Positions 1 through 5,387 of a stretch of 14,187 nucleotides of DNA are shown here, piece by piece. The stretch comes from Omnitrophica WOR_2 bacterium GWA2_47_8. Lineage in GTDB: Bacteria; Omnitrophota; Gorgyraeia; Zapsychrales; GWA2-47-8. The first letter of the stretch is position 1. Every line of letters begins with the position of its first letter. Position numbers and translations under genes: made by a program. The DNA is taken from positions 17,047-31,233 of the forward strand of contig MHFY01000144.1 in the NCBI GenBank assembly GCA_001805375.1, in the 5' to 3' direction. Below the pieces are notes generated by a model. It had not been told where the DNA came from, did no database searches, and was given only the letters and a program-made list of their open reading frames with translations.

Positions 1-124
1 AAATATTTACATGTTTAACTTCGCCGAGGCTGCGTTCTCATTGCTTCCATTCAAAAAGCCCTGCGAAGCTAAACGCGAAAGCCTTTTAGCGAAGCATGGG
101 CCATTCCACCACTTGCCCGGAACA
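1..124. other. Non-coding left margin, no gene recognised
   Basis: I see no credible gene here. The one open frame on the plus strand has low-complexity, non-protein-like content and runs into the heptad repeat that follows. The stretch contains small repeated pieces: GCGAAGC occurs twice (about 63-69 and 98-104), and GCTAAA is answered by TTTAGC a few bases later, so a weak hairpin is possible. It resembles repeat-rich intergenic DNA like that to its right. The rest of the 1-534 gene-poor stretch is described in the repeat and tRNA entries. Confidence 0.5.
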
Positions 125-189
125 AGCTATCAGATATCAGCTCTCAGGCATCAGCAGCTTATTAGCTTTGAGCTTTTAGCTGCTGAAAG
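125..189 (+). repeat. Heptad repeat, left arm (AGCTATC-type units)
   Basis: The plus strand reads as a run of imperfect 7-nt units, each starting with AG: AGCTATC, AGATATC, AGCTCTC, AGGCATC, then an irregular stretch, then AGCTTTG and AGCTTTT. The same unit family, in the same orientation, occurs at 13093-13122 between gyrB and gyrA. Complementary-orientation units follow at 229-250, so the two blocks form a loose inverted pair around a 39-nt spacer. I know of no coding role and did not recognise a named repeat family. Confidence 0.7.
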
Positions 190-228
190 TCCTGGTTTTC
201 CTTAATGAATAATTAGAAGAAATTGGGA

Positions 229-250
229 CTGACACCTGACGGCTGAAAGC
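229..250 (+). repeat. Heptad repeat, right arm (CTGAAAG-type units)
   Basis: Three 7-nt units are seen in a row: CTGACAC, CTGACGG and CTGAAAG, then a C. CTGAAAGC is the complement of the GCTTTCAG type seen in the opposite arms, so this block is the partner of the units at 125-189. It lies eight bases from the 3' end of the interrupted tRNA gene. The same arm type is found at 13134-13161. Confidence 0.65.
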
Positions 251-296
251 TTTTTTAAGGCGTGGAGCGGAATCGAACCGCTGAATAATGGTTTTG

Positions 297-439
297 TCCC
301 TCGCATCCTAAAATCTTTTGGAGGCGGCAATCGGAATCGAACCGATGAATAACGGTTTTGCAGACCGCTGCCTTACCACTTGGCTATGCCGCCAACTACT
401 TATCAAGCATTGCTCGGGATGCCGAGCATTAGCGAGGCA
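297..439 (-). other. 143-nt segment interrupting the outer tRNA anticodon loop
   Basis: This segment lies between bases 34 and 35 of the outer tRNA. With the flanking exon bases (G34 and C35) its ends read GTGCCTCGC (440-432) and GCGAGGGAC (304-296) on the minus strand and pair at 8 of 9 positions, so the transcript could close the insertion with a helix. Inside are a second hairpin, TGCTCGG/CCGAGCA with a 4-nt loop (428-411), and then the whole intact tRNA-Cys. It is too short and lacks room for a group I intron core, and no protein gene is in it. Confidence 0.7.
319..393 (-). tRNA. tRNA-Cys (GCA), intact, nested in another tRNA gene
   Basis: The minus strand folds into a complete cloverleaf: acceptor GGCGGCA/TGCCGCC, D stem GCC/GGC with loop AAGTGGTAA, anticodon stem GCGGT/ACCGT with loop CTGCAAA (anticodon GCA, cysteine), T stem ATCGG/CCGAT with loop TTCGATT, discriminator U73 (usual for tRNA-Cys) and an encoded CCA at 321-319. 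It is short (72 nt before CCA) with no long variable arm. It lies downstream of coaC on the same strand, with no terminator visible between them, so co-transcription is possible. It sits wholly inside the anticodon-loop interruption of a second tRNA-Cys gene. Confidence 0.95.
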
Positions 440-460
440 CAGACCACTGCCTTACCACTT

Positions 461-490
461 TCCGCCAAAGGCGGATCCGCCTCAGGCGGA
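461..490. repeat. 30-nt double palindrome inserted in tRNA D loop
   Basis: Two 15-nt hairpin units lie head to tail: TCCGCCAAAGGCGGA (461-475) and TCCGCCTCAGGCGGA (476-490). Each has a 6-bp stem and a 3-nt loop, and the two also pair with each other. They fall exactly between GCC and AAGTGG of the outer tRNA D arm, where the intact tRNA-Cys has no extra bases. This looks like a small mobile or amplified palindromic element. No target duplication is visible. Confidence 0.8.
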
Positions 491-534
491 GGCTACCACG
501 CCATTAAATTTCAAAAATCAATCGTCTGCCAAAA

Positions 535-1101
535 TTATTTAGCGATCCGGACAACGGCTTTGACAATGTCTTCAACTTCCGCCAGATGACCTTCCCCAAA
601 CGTACCGCAGGCCAACTGCCCTTTGATCGGTTCAATGAACTGAAACCCGCGTTTTCTCAAACGCGCACAGTTTTCCTGAACGGCTTCATTTTTATACATA
701 ACATCGTTCATTGCCGGGGCAATGGCAAGCTTGGCCCGTGTGGCCAAAACAACACACGTTAACAGATCATCCGCGAGGCCGTTGGCTATTTTTCCGATGA
801 TATTGGCGGTGGCTGGGGCGATTAAAAGGATGTCTGCCTCTTTGGCCAAGCTGATATGGCTCATCGGCCAGGCAGGATCACCTTCATCAAACATATCACG
901 ATGAACTTTATTCCCCAGGAGGCTGGTAATGGTAAGAGGCGTGATAAACTTCTCTGCCTCTTTGGTCATGATGACCTGGACAGAGAATCCTTCTTCCTGC
1001 AATCTTCGAATAATATCGCCTGCTTTATAAGCTGCAATACTGCCCGTGACACCTAAAACGATATTCCGGACACGGCCCTTTTGAATGGCTTCTTTTTTCA
1101 T
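535..1101 (-). CDS. coaC: Phosphopantothenoylcysteine decarboxylase (CoaC only)
   Basis: This flavoprotein (188 aa) should decarboxylate 4'-phospho-N-pantothenoylcysteine to 4'-phosphopantetheine in coenzyme A synthesis, in the cytosol with bound FMN. Visible marks are the N-terminal flavin-binding stretch GVTGSIAAYK (17-26), the catalytic His82 in MSHISLA, PAMN at 129-132 with the substrate-binding Asn, and Cys165 in LACG followed by the mobile flap GxGEGHLAE. Most bacteria make a fused CoaBC of about 400 aa. This protein stops at the end of the CoaC domain, and non-coding DNA follows, so CoaB must be encoded elsewhere. The ATG at 1101 overlaps the rpoZ stop (TGATG), which indicates translational coupling. 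A TTG one codon earlier is possible but less likely. The order gmk-rpoZ-coaC matches the common gmk-rpoZ-coaBC cluster. Confidence 0.93.
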   Translation of the reverse strand: MKKEAIQKGRVRNIVLGVTGSIAAYKAGDIIRRLQEEGFSVQVIMTKEAEKFITPLTITSLLGNKVHRDMFDEGDPAWPMSHISLAKEADILLIAPATANIIGKIANGLADDLLTCVVLATRAKLAIAPAMNDVMYKNEAVQENCARLRKRGFQFIEPIKGQLACGTFGEGHLAEVEDIVKAVVRIAK

Positions 1102-1388
1102 CAAACCCCAACTTCTTTTTGCTCTTCCTGATTTTCATCTTTTTTGCTAGGGGCCTTCTGTTTACCAGAAGCCGCCGGCTTGAATTTATCGGCCACGTCT
1201 TTGAGCACAACCCTTCCAGCTAAAATTTCCTCTAGGGCAATAGTTGCCGTCTTCTCGCTCGAAGCTTTCTCGATGAGCCTTGTTTTGCCCTCTGCCAGCT
1301 CTGTCGCTCGATTCGCGGCTAAAAGAATTAACTTATAAACACTGTAATTCGCTTTTGGTAACAAATGCTCAAGTGGTTGATAACCCAT
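1101..1388 (-). CDS. rpoZ: DNA-directed RNA polymerase omega subunit
   Basis: This small protein (95 aa) matches the omega subunit, which binds the beta' subunit and helps RNA polymerase assemble. The core NYSVYKLILLAANRATEL (14-31) carries the typical omega helix with its ANRA motif, and a second conserved helix with ALEEI and AGRV lies at about 50-60. The last 30 residues are a charged, Lys/Glu/Gln-rich tail that varies among omegas. The start is fixed by a perfect AGGAGG (minus strand, 1405-1400) twelve bases upstream. A strong sigma-70-type promoter lies just ahead at 1441-1469, so rpoZ-coaC can be transcribed independently of gmk. Confidence 0.9.
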   Translation of the reverse strand: MGYQPLEHLLPKANYSVYKLILLAANRATELAEGKTRLIEKASSEKTATIALEEILAGRVVLKDVADKFKPAASGKQKAPSKKDENQEEQKEVGV

Positions 1389-1440
1389 TTTCTTTAAAAC
1401 CTCCTAAGTGTATTTTTCTTTTATATTTTTAGGGAGAAAT

Positions 1441-1469
1441 TTTATAGCATAGGTTCTCTTGCTTGTCAA
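1441..1469 (-). promoter_or_regulatory. Sigma-70-type promoter for rpoZ-coaC
   Basis: On the minus strand a perfect -35 TTGACA (1469-1464) is followed by 17 bases and a -10 TATAAA (1446-1441). Transcription should start near 1434, giving a leader of about 45 nt that includes the AGGAGG of rpoZ. It lies in the 137-bp gap after gmk, the only sizeable gap in the minus-strand gene train. Confidence 0.8.
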
Positions 1470-1525
1470 TTCCTTAAAACCTTCCCCCTCAAACATTAAC
1501 GTCGGCAAAATTAACCCCTATTTCT

Positions 1526-2110
1526 CTACCGCACGCCGTTCTTAAGCTCTTTCAAGATGATATTTTCAAGCCGCTTATACGCCTTTAAAAAATCATCATT
1601 AGTAAGGACATGGTGATATGTTTTTGCTTCTTTGAGCTCCTTCTTTGCTCTTTTTAAACGCGTTGCCAGGCTTTTTTTACCTTCCGAACCGCGGCTCGTT
1701 AATCTGCGGCGAAGGTCCCGCAAGGTAGGCGTTTTAACAAATATCCTTACCGCCCCGGGGAATTTTCTGCTTACGGTCTTGGCGCCCTTGACATCAATGC
1801 ACAACAGGACATTTTTTCCCGAATCCACTAATTGAGCGACCGCCTCTTTGGGCGTGCCATAATAATTATCAAAAACCTTTTCGTATTCTAAAAAATATCC
1901 GTCCCTTTTCCGCCTTAAGAATTCGCCCTTGCTTAAAAAAATATAATCCCGCCCGCTGGTCTCGCCCTGCCGCTTTGAACGCGTGGTTGCGGAAATCGAT
2001 TTGGTCAATTTCTTTGACAACCGTTTACTTGAAAGCAGTTTTTTATAAAGCGTCGTTTTCCCAGATCCCGAGGGGCCGGAAAGAATGAAAATTTTGCCCT
2101 TATGTTTCAT
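1526..2110 (-). CDS. gmk: Guanylate kinase
   Basis: This cytosolic enzyme (194 aa, usual family length about 190-210) phosphorylates GMP to GDP with ATP. The P-loop GPSGSGKT is at 12-19. The GMP-binding region shows TTRSKRQGE (42-50), GRDYIF (53-58) and NYYGTP at about 82-87. The ICIDVKGAK-type strand (LLCIDVKGAK) and the arginine-rich lid follow (DLRRRLTSRGSE). The ATG at 2110 lies 11 bases after the yicC stop. yicC-gmk-rpoZ-coaC is a widely conserved order, here missing the remA/ylzA gene found in Firmicutes. Confidence 0.95.
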   Translation of the reverse strand: MKHKGKIFILSGPSGSGKTTLYKKLLSSKRLSKKLTKSISATTRSKRQGETSGRDYIFLSKGEFLRRKRDGYFLEYEKVFDNYYGTPKEAVAQLVDSGKNVLLCIDVKGAKTVSRKFPGAVRIFVKTPTLRDLRRRLTSRGSEGKKSLATRLKRAKKELKEAKTYHHVLTNDDFLKAYKRLENIILKELKNGVR

Positions 2111-2121
2111 AAAGGGACTGC

Positions 2122-2943
2122 CTATTCAATATTTTGGGCCTGTTCCCGGATCTTTTCAATTTTACTTTTTAGGGCTATCACGGCCGTGGTCACGATCTTG
2201 TCCTGGAGCTTTGAGCCGATGGTGTTGGCTTCACGCTGCATTTCTTGCGCGATAAAATCAATATTCTTGCCGGAAGGGCCTTTGCCGTTCAAAGAACCTT
2301 TCAACTCTTCAATAAAATGACTTAACCGGGCCAATTCCTCATTCACGTCATTGCTTTTCTGAAAAGAAACATACTCTTCCTCGGTCAATTGCTTGCGCTG
2401 AACGACCAAGATCGCCTTGTCCCTTTTTTCTATCAACTTGATTTGGCTTTGCATGTCCGCGGCTTGTCGCCGGATATCCGCGGAGAGGCTCTTCCCCTCC
2501 CGGATGCGCATTTGAGTTAAGCCGTTTAAAGATCTAATAAAGGCCTGTTCAAGGGTCGGCCAGGCATGTTCCGGCTCCCAGGAAGATTCTTTTATCTCGA
2601 TCACTCCCGGAAGCTGTGTTAAGTCAGAGATGCTCAATTCGTCCTTAATGGGAAAATCTTTTTTTAATGCCCTGGCATGTTTTAAATATTGCCTTAAAAC
2701 ATCTCTATTTAAAACGACCTCGGCCGATGGCTTGTGCGTGATCCTAAAAGAGACCGTTAATTTCCCGCGGTTGACCTGCTTATCAACGAGTTCGCGTACT
2801 TTATTTTCAATCGAACTGAAACCGGCCGGCGAATAAAACGTGACATCCAAATAACGGTGATTGAAACTTTTAATCTCAACCGTTCCTTTTATTTTCCCCG
2901 CTGAGAACTGCGCGCTGCCAAAACCTGTCATTCCTTTGATCAT
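2122..2943 (-). CDS. yicC: YicC-family endoribonuclease
   Basis: This protein (273 aa, family about 290) begins with the hallmark MIKGMTGFGSA and ends with the conserved DUF1732 C-terminal part, including EEGLARL-like NEELARLSHFIEEL, GPSGKNIDFIAQEMQREANTIGSK and a final helix with KSKIEKIREQAQNIE. Members of this family, such as E. coli YicC and B. subtilis YloC, have been shown to act as endoribonucleases. The physiological targets here are unknown. An AAGGAG (minus strand, 2956-2951) precedes the ATG and overlaps the ndk stop codon. The gene is tightly packed between ndk and gmk, so it should share their transcript. Confidence 0.9.
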   Translation of the reverse strand: MIKGMTGFGSAQFSAGKIKGTVEIKSFNHRYLDVTFYSPAGFSSIENKVRELVDKQVNRGKLTVSFRITHKPSAEVVLNRDVLRQYLKHARALKKDFPIKDELSISDLTQLPGVIEIKESSWEPEHAWPTLEQAFIRSLNGLTQMRIREGKSLSADIRRQAADMQSQIKLIEKRDKAILVVQRKQLTEEEYVSFQKSNDVNEELARLSHFIEELKGSLNGKGPSGKNIDFIAQEMQREANTIGSKLQDKIVTTAVIALKSKIEKIREQAQNIE

Positions 2944-2953
2944 CAGTAGCTCC

Positions 2954-3454
2954 TTAAGCCCAAACCTTTCGCTTACGATTGTCCTGAATGGTTTTGGCCG
3001 GATATAAATTGATTAAAATTTCATCGGGTTGGAACCAAAGCTTAATTTCACGCTGCGCCTCTTTTGGGTCGGAAGAGACATGAAGCAGGTTTTCATACAA
3101 CCCCTCCTCCGTAACTGAACCATAAGCGCCGCGGATGCTTCGGGGGTCCGCCTCTTTTGGATTGGTGGCCCCTGCGATCTCCCGGCATTTCTTGATGGCA
3201 TGATTGCCTTGCAGGATCATCGCGATGACATTCTTCGCGCTGTGGTATTTACCGGTCATATGATTTATGACCGTCTGATAAAAAGGCTGGCCCCTCAGAT
3301 GAAAGTAATGTTCCTTGGCCAGGTCGACGGTGACATACAATGTTTTAATGGCAATGAGTTCCAGCCTGGCTTTTTCCAGCTCATCGAAAACTTTACCGAC
3401 CAAAAATTTAGTTAGCCCCTCGGGTTTGATAACGACCAACACTTCTTCTTTCAT
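2954..3454 (-). CDS. ndk: Nucleoside-diphosphate kinase, divergent
   Basis: This enzyme (166 aa, usual bacterial length about 140-150) should transfer the gamma phosphate between NTPs and NDPs through a phosphohistidine. Conserved parts are VVIKPEG (7-13) with Lys10, the Kpn-loop and nucleotide-site stretch AGATNPKEADPRSIRG (94-109), and the catalytic His125 followed by Ser127. It departs from the family in several ways. The usual H-G-S-D after the catalytic histidine reads HVSS. There are small insertions around GKYHSAK (68-74) and before the active site. The C-terminal tail of about 20 residues is basic. AAGGA lies about ten bases before the ATG, and the start overlaps the parB stop by four bases (ATGA), implying coupled translation. 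Confidence 0.85.
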   Translation of the reverse strand: MKEEVLVVIKPEGLTKFLVGKVFDELEKARLELIAIKTLYVTVDLAKEHYFHLRGQPFYQTVINHMTGKYHSAKNVIAMILQGNHAIKKCREIAGATNPKEADPRSIRGAYGSVTEEGLYENLLHVSSDPKEAQREIKLWFQPDEILINLYPAKTIQDNRKRKVWA

Positions 3455-4296
3455 TTCTGAAATATCCTTACAATTCGCTCTAGATCAGCATCGGAATAAT
3501 ATTCGATAACGATATTCCCTCTTTTTTTCTGATGAACGATGCGCACCTTAGTCCCCAAAATTTTTTGCAGTAACTCTTCCAAAGAGTTGATGTGGCCATC
3601 TTTGGATGCGGATTTCGCTTTCGAAGATTTCGGGGTTTTCAATCCGCTTCGGATGATCGTCTCCAGTTCGCGGACCGATATTCCCTTCGCAACAATGTGA
3701 TCGAAGATCTCTTTCTGCAGAGGTTCGCTTTCCACGCCAAGCAATGCACGGCCGTGCCCTTCGGAAATAATCCCTTTCGCGATGCTGTCCTGGATGCCTT
3801 GCGGAAGTTTCAGAAGGCGCAACAAATTCGTGATCGTGCTGCGGTCTTTTCCAACGGATTGCGCTACCGATTCTTGTGTATAGGAGAATTCTTCAATGAG
3901 TTTTCGGAACGCCTGTGCCTCCTCGATGGGATTTAATTCTTCGCGCTGAATATTTTCAATTAAGGCTAAGACAAGCGCCTCTTGATCCGAAGCCGGCCGG
4001 ATAACAACCGGCACTTTTTCTAAATTTAAAGCGAGCGCGGCCCGCAATCTTCTCTCGCCGGCAATGACTTCGTAATTTTCACCCTTGGGCCTTACTAAGA
4101 TCGGCTGAAGAACACCTTTCTCCTTGATGGACGAGATCAATTCCTGTAATTTTTCATCATCATAATTTTTTCGCGGCTGCTGAGAATTAAATTTAATGGA
4201 ACGGATATTGATTTCCGCGACCTTCTCCCCTGCTTTTACTTCTGCCTTTTCCGGAATCAGCGCTGATAATCCTTTGCCCAAAGCTCTTTGTTCCAT
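3451..4296 (-). CDS. parB: Chromosome-partitioning protein ParB
   Basis: This CTP-dependent DNA clamp loads at parS and spreads to organise the origin for ParA-driven segregation. With the start chosen here it is 281 aa. It opens with the usual ALGKGLSALI (5-14). The nucleotide-binding core includes QQPRKNYDDEKL (39-50), GERRLR (80-85, the CTP-binding motif) and ENIQREELNPIEEA (114-127). The parS-reading helix-turn-helix falls at about 139-161, and ISEGHGRALL follows at 177-186. A lysine/serine linker leads to the C-terminal dimer domain. An ATG at 4308 would add four residues but has no spaced Shine-Dalgarno. The ATG at 4296 has GGTGGGA ahead of it and gives the typical ParB N-terminus. It follows parA by 36 bases and overlaps ndk. 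Confidence 0.95.
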   Translation of the reverse strand: MEQRALGKGLSALIPEKAEVKAGEKVAEINIRSIKFNSQQPRKNYDDEKLQELISSIKEKGVLQPILVRPKGENYEVIAGERRLRAALALNLEKVPVVIRPASDQEALVLALIENIQREELNPIEEAQAFRKLIEEFSYTQESVAQSVGKDRSTITNLLRLLKLPQGIQDSIAKGIISEGHGRALLGVESEPLQKEIFDHIVAKGISVRELETIIRSGLKTPKSSKAKSASKDGHINSLEELLQKILGTKVRIVHQKKRGNIVIEYYSDADLERIVRIFQK

Positions 4297-4332
4297 ATAT
4301 CCCACCATCCTTTTGCGTCGTTTTTCGAGCGG

Positions 4333-5160
4333 TTAATTCTGCGGTGAATTAGTAGATTTATTTCCTTCTAACACATTGATATCTAATGAGTTACGAATGT
4401 TTAAAAGCCCCAAAACTTCCCTTGCCAATTCCTCATACTTTTTTGCGCCAATTGAGCTCGCATCATAATAGGCGATCGGTTTTCCATAGCTCGGCGCTTC
4501 ACTTAACTTGATGTTGCGCGGAATAATGGTTTGATAAACCTTATCCTTGAAGAAATTTTTAATTTCATTAATGACTTCCGTCGTCAAATTTGTCCTAAAA
4601 TCTGCCATCGTCATCAAAACTCCTTCGATGGCCAAATTAGGATTCAATCCATCGCGTATCAAACTGATCGTGTTTAATAATTGGGAAACACCTTCCAGCG
4701 CATAAAATTCACATTGAATGGGTATTAAAATCGATTCGCTGGCAGCCAAGGCATTAACTGTCAATAGCCCCAAAGACGGCGGTGAATCAATAAAGATAAA
4801 ATCATAATTTTCCTTGATTGGCTGTAATGCTTTTTTTAACCTTGTCTCTCTGGACAGTGCCCCAACCAACTCGATTTCCGCGCCTGTTAAGTTAATATTA
4901 CACGGAATAATGTCCAATCTGTCATAAACGCTCTTGGAAATAGCTTCCTCTGCCGTTGCCCGATTTAACAAGATATCATAAACCGAAGACTTGATCTCAT
5001 TTTTGTTAATACCAACCCCGCTGGTGGAATTTCCCTGTGGATCCGCATCAATAATCAATACACTCTTTCTTTGAATTGCCAGGGCAGCTGAAAGATTAAT
5101 GGTGGTTGTCGTCTTCCCGGTTCCACCTTTTTGATTACATACCGCGATGATTTTACCCAT
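4333..5160 (-). CDS. parA: Chromosome-partitioning ATPase ParA (Soj)
   Basis: This 275-aa MinD/ParA-type ATPase forms ATP-dependent dimers on the nucleoid and works with ParB-parS to move the origin. The deviant Walker A KGGTGKTT is at 11-18, the A' strand is VLIIDADPQGN, and the Walker B region reads DFIFIDSPPSLG. The C-terminal half has the LITRIDxR-equivalent stretch and RNIKLSEAPSYGKPI, typical of Soj proteins. The ATG at 5160 is chosen because AAGGGGAAG lies directly upstream and MGKIIAVCNQKGG is the usual N-terminus. An ATG at 5178 inside the parS site would add six atypical residues. The gene overlaps the end of the jag-like gene by eight bases. Confidence 0.95.
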   Translation of the reverse strand: MGKIIAVCNQKGGTGKTTTTINLSAALAIQRKSVLIIDADPQGNSTSGVGINKNEIKSSVYDILLNRATAEEAISKSVYDRLDIIPCNINLTGAEIELVGALSRETRLKKALQPIKENYDFIFIDSPPSLGLLTVNALAASESILIPIQCEFYALEGVSQLLNTISLIRDGLNPNLAIEGVLMTMADFRTNLTTEVINEIKNFFKDKVYQTIIPRNIKLSEAPSYGKPIAYYDASSIGAKKYEELAREVLGLLNIRNSLDINVLEGNKSTNSPQN

Positions 5161-5386
5161 GCTTCCCCTTTGTTTCACGTGAAACCTGACTATCTTTTCC
5201 CTTCTTTAATTCAACCCTTATCTTTGCTGGTTTAGCCCCCTCCATACCAAATAACCCCCGCTTCTCTTCACATACGACCTTAATGACAACCCTGTCCCTA
5301 GAGACATTAAGAACAGCCAATGCCTTCTTAATGGCATCCTCAACAGTGCTCCCCTCTACCTCAATAGTCTTTTTTTGTTCATCCAT
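5153..5386 (-). CDS. Jag-N-only protein (short Jag/KhpB relative)
   Basis: The 77-aa product matches only the Jag_N domain: IEVEGSTVEDAIKKALAVLN (8-27), VSRDRVVIKVV and KRGLFGMEGAKPAKIRVEL (about 43-61). Full Jag (KhpB/EloR) proteins are usually 200 aa or more and continue into KH and R3H RNA-binding domains; none of that is present. The last residues (QVSRETKGKHG) are encoded by the parS site and the parA ribosome-binding site, as if the reading frame had run into the parA leader after the rest of the gene was lost. It starts one base after the yidC stop, in the usual yidC-jag order. A role beside YidC is likely from position but cannot be proved. Confidence 0.75.
   Translation of the reverse strand: MDEQKKTIEVEGSTVEDAIKKALAVLNVSRDRVVIKVVCEEKRGLFGMEGAKPAKIRVELKKGKDSQVSRETKGKHG
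5171..5186. promoter_or_regulatory. parS: parS centromere site
   Basis: TGTTTCACGTGAAACC matches the 16-bp bacterial parS consensus TGTTTCACGTGAAACA at 15 positions. The central 14 bases (5172-5185) are a perfect palindrome. It lies in the 3' coding part of the jag-like gene and next to the parA Shine-Dalgarno, ten bases before the parA start. It is the only parS-like site I found in the window. ParB bound here could also dampen parA-parB transcription. Confidence 0.92.
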
Positions 5387-5387
5387 G

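Larger units (their letters stand above)
258..502 (-). pseudogene. Interrupted second tRNA-Cys gene (two insertions)
   Basis: On the minus strand the 5' acceptor plus D-stem start is at 502-491 (GGCGTGGTAGCC), the rest of the D arm and the 5' anticodon arm at 460-440, and the 3' half from the anticodon loop to the acceptor at 296-259, with discriminator U at 258. Removing the pieces at 461-490 and 297-439 leaves a 72-nt cloverleaf. It has acceptor GGCGTGG/CCACGCC (7 of 7 pairs), D stem GCC/GGC, anticodon stem GTGGT/ACCAT, loop CTGCAAA with anticodon GCA, and T stem AGCGG/CCGCT. It is 62/72 identical to the intact tRNA-Cys nested within it, and the ten differences form five compensatory base pairs. 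CCA is not encoded: TAA follows the discriminator. As it stands the gene is split in the D loop and between positions 34 and 35. I call it a pseudogene, but an unusual processing route cannot be excluded. Confidence 0.8.

Noticed and set aside
11..205. Small open reading frame on the plus strand
   Set aside because: It overlaps the heptad repeat, has no ribosome-binding site and no recognisable protein character.
125..250. CRISPR-like array
   Set aside because: Units are 7 nt and contiguous, with no spacers of regular length and no cas genes nearby.
411..428. Intrinsic terminator between coaC and tRNA-Cys
   Set aside because: The 7-bp hairpin has no following T run on the minus strand. It lies inside the interrupting segment and is better seen as part of it.
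297..439. Self-splicing group I intron in the outer tRNA anticodon loop
   Set aside because: The insertion is 143 nt and more than half of it is a complete tRNA, leaving no room for the conserved catalytic core. The best-fitting group I boundaries (exon ending in U, intron ending in G) would give an ACA anticodon instead of GCA.
297..439. Archaeal-type intron removed by a splicing endonuclease at a bulge-helix-bulge
   Set aside because: The end helix has no clear 3-nt bulges at the exon junctions, and the genome is bacterial by every protein in the window.
1470..1525. Terminator after gmk
   Set aside because: TTAA pairs flank the sequence but the stem is short, and there is no clean GC-rich stem followed by a T run.
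3592..3936. Open frame of 114 codons on the plus strand opposite parB
   Set aside because: It lies wholly antisense to parB, which has unambiguous family motifs; the frame is a shadow.
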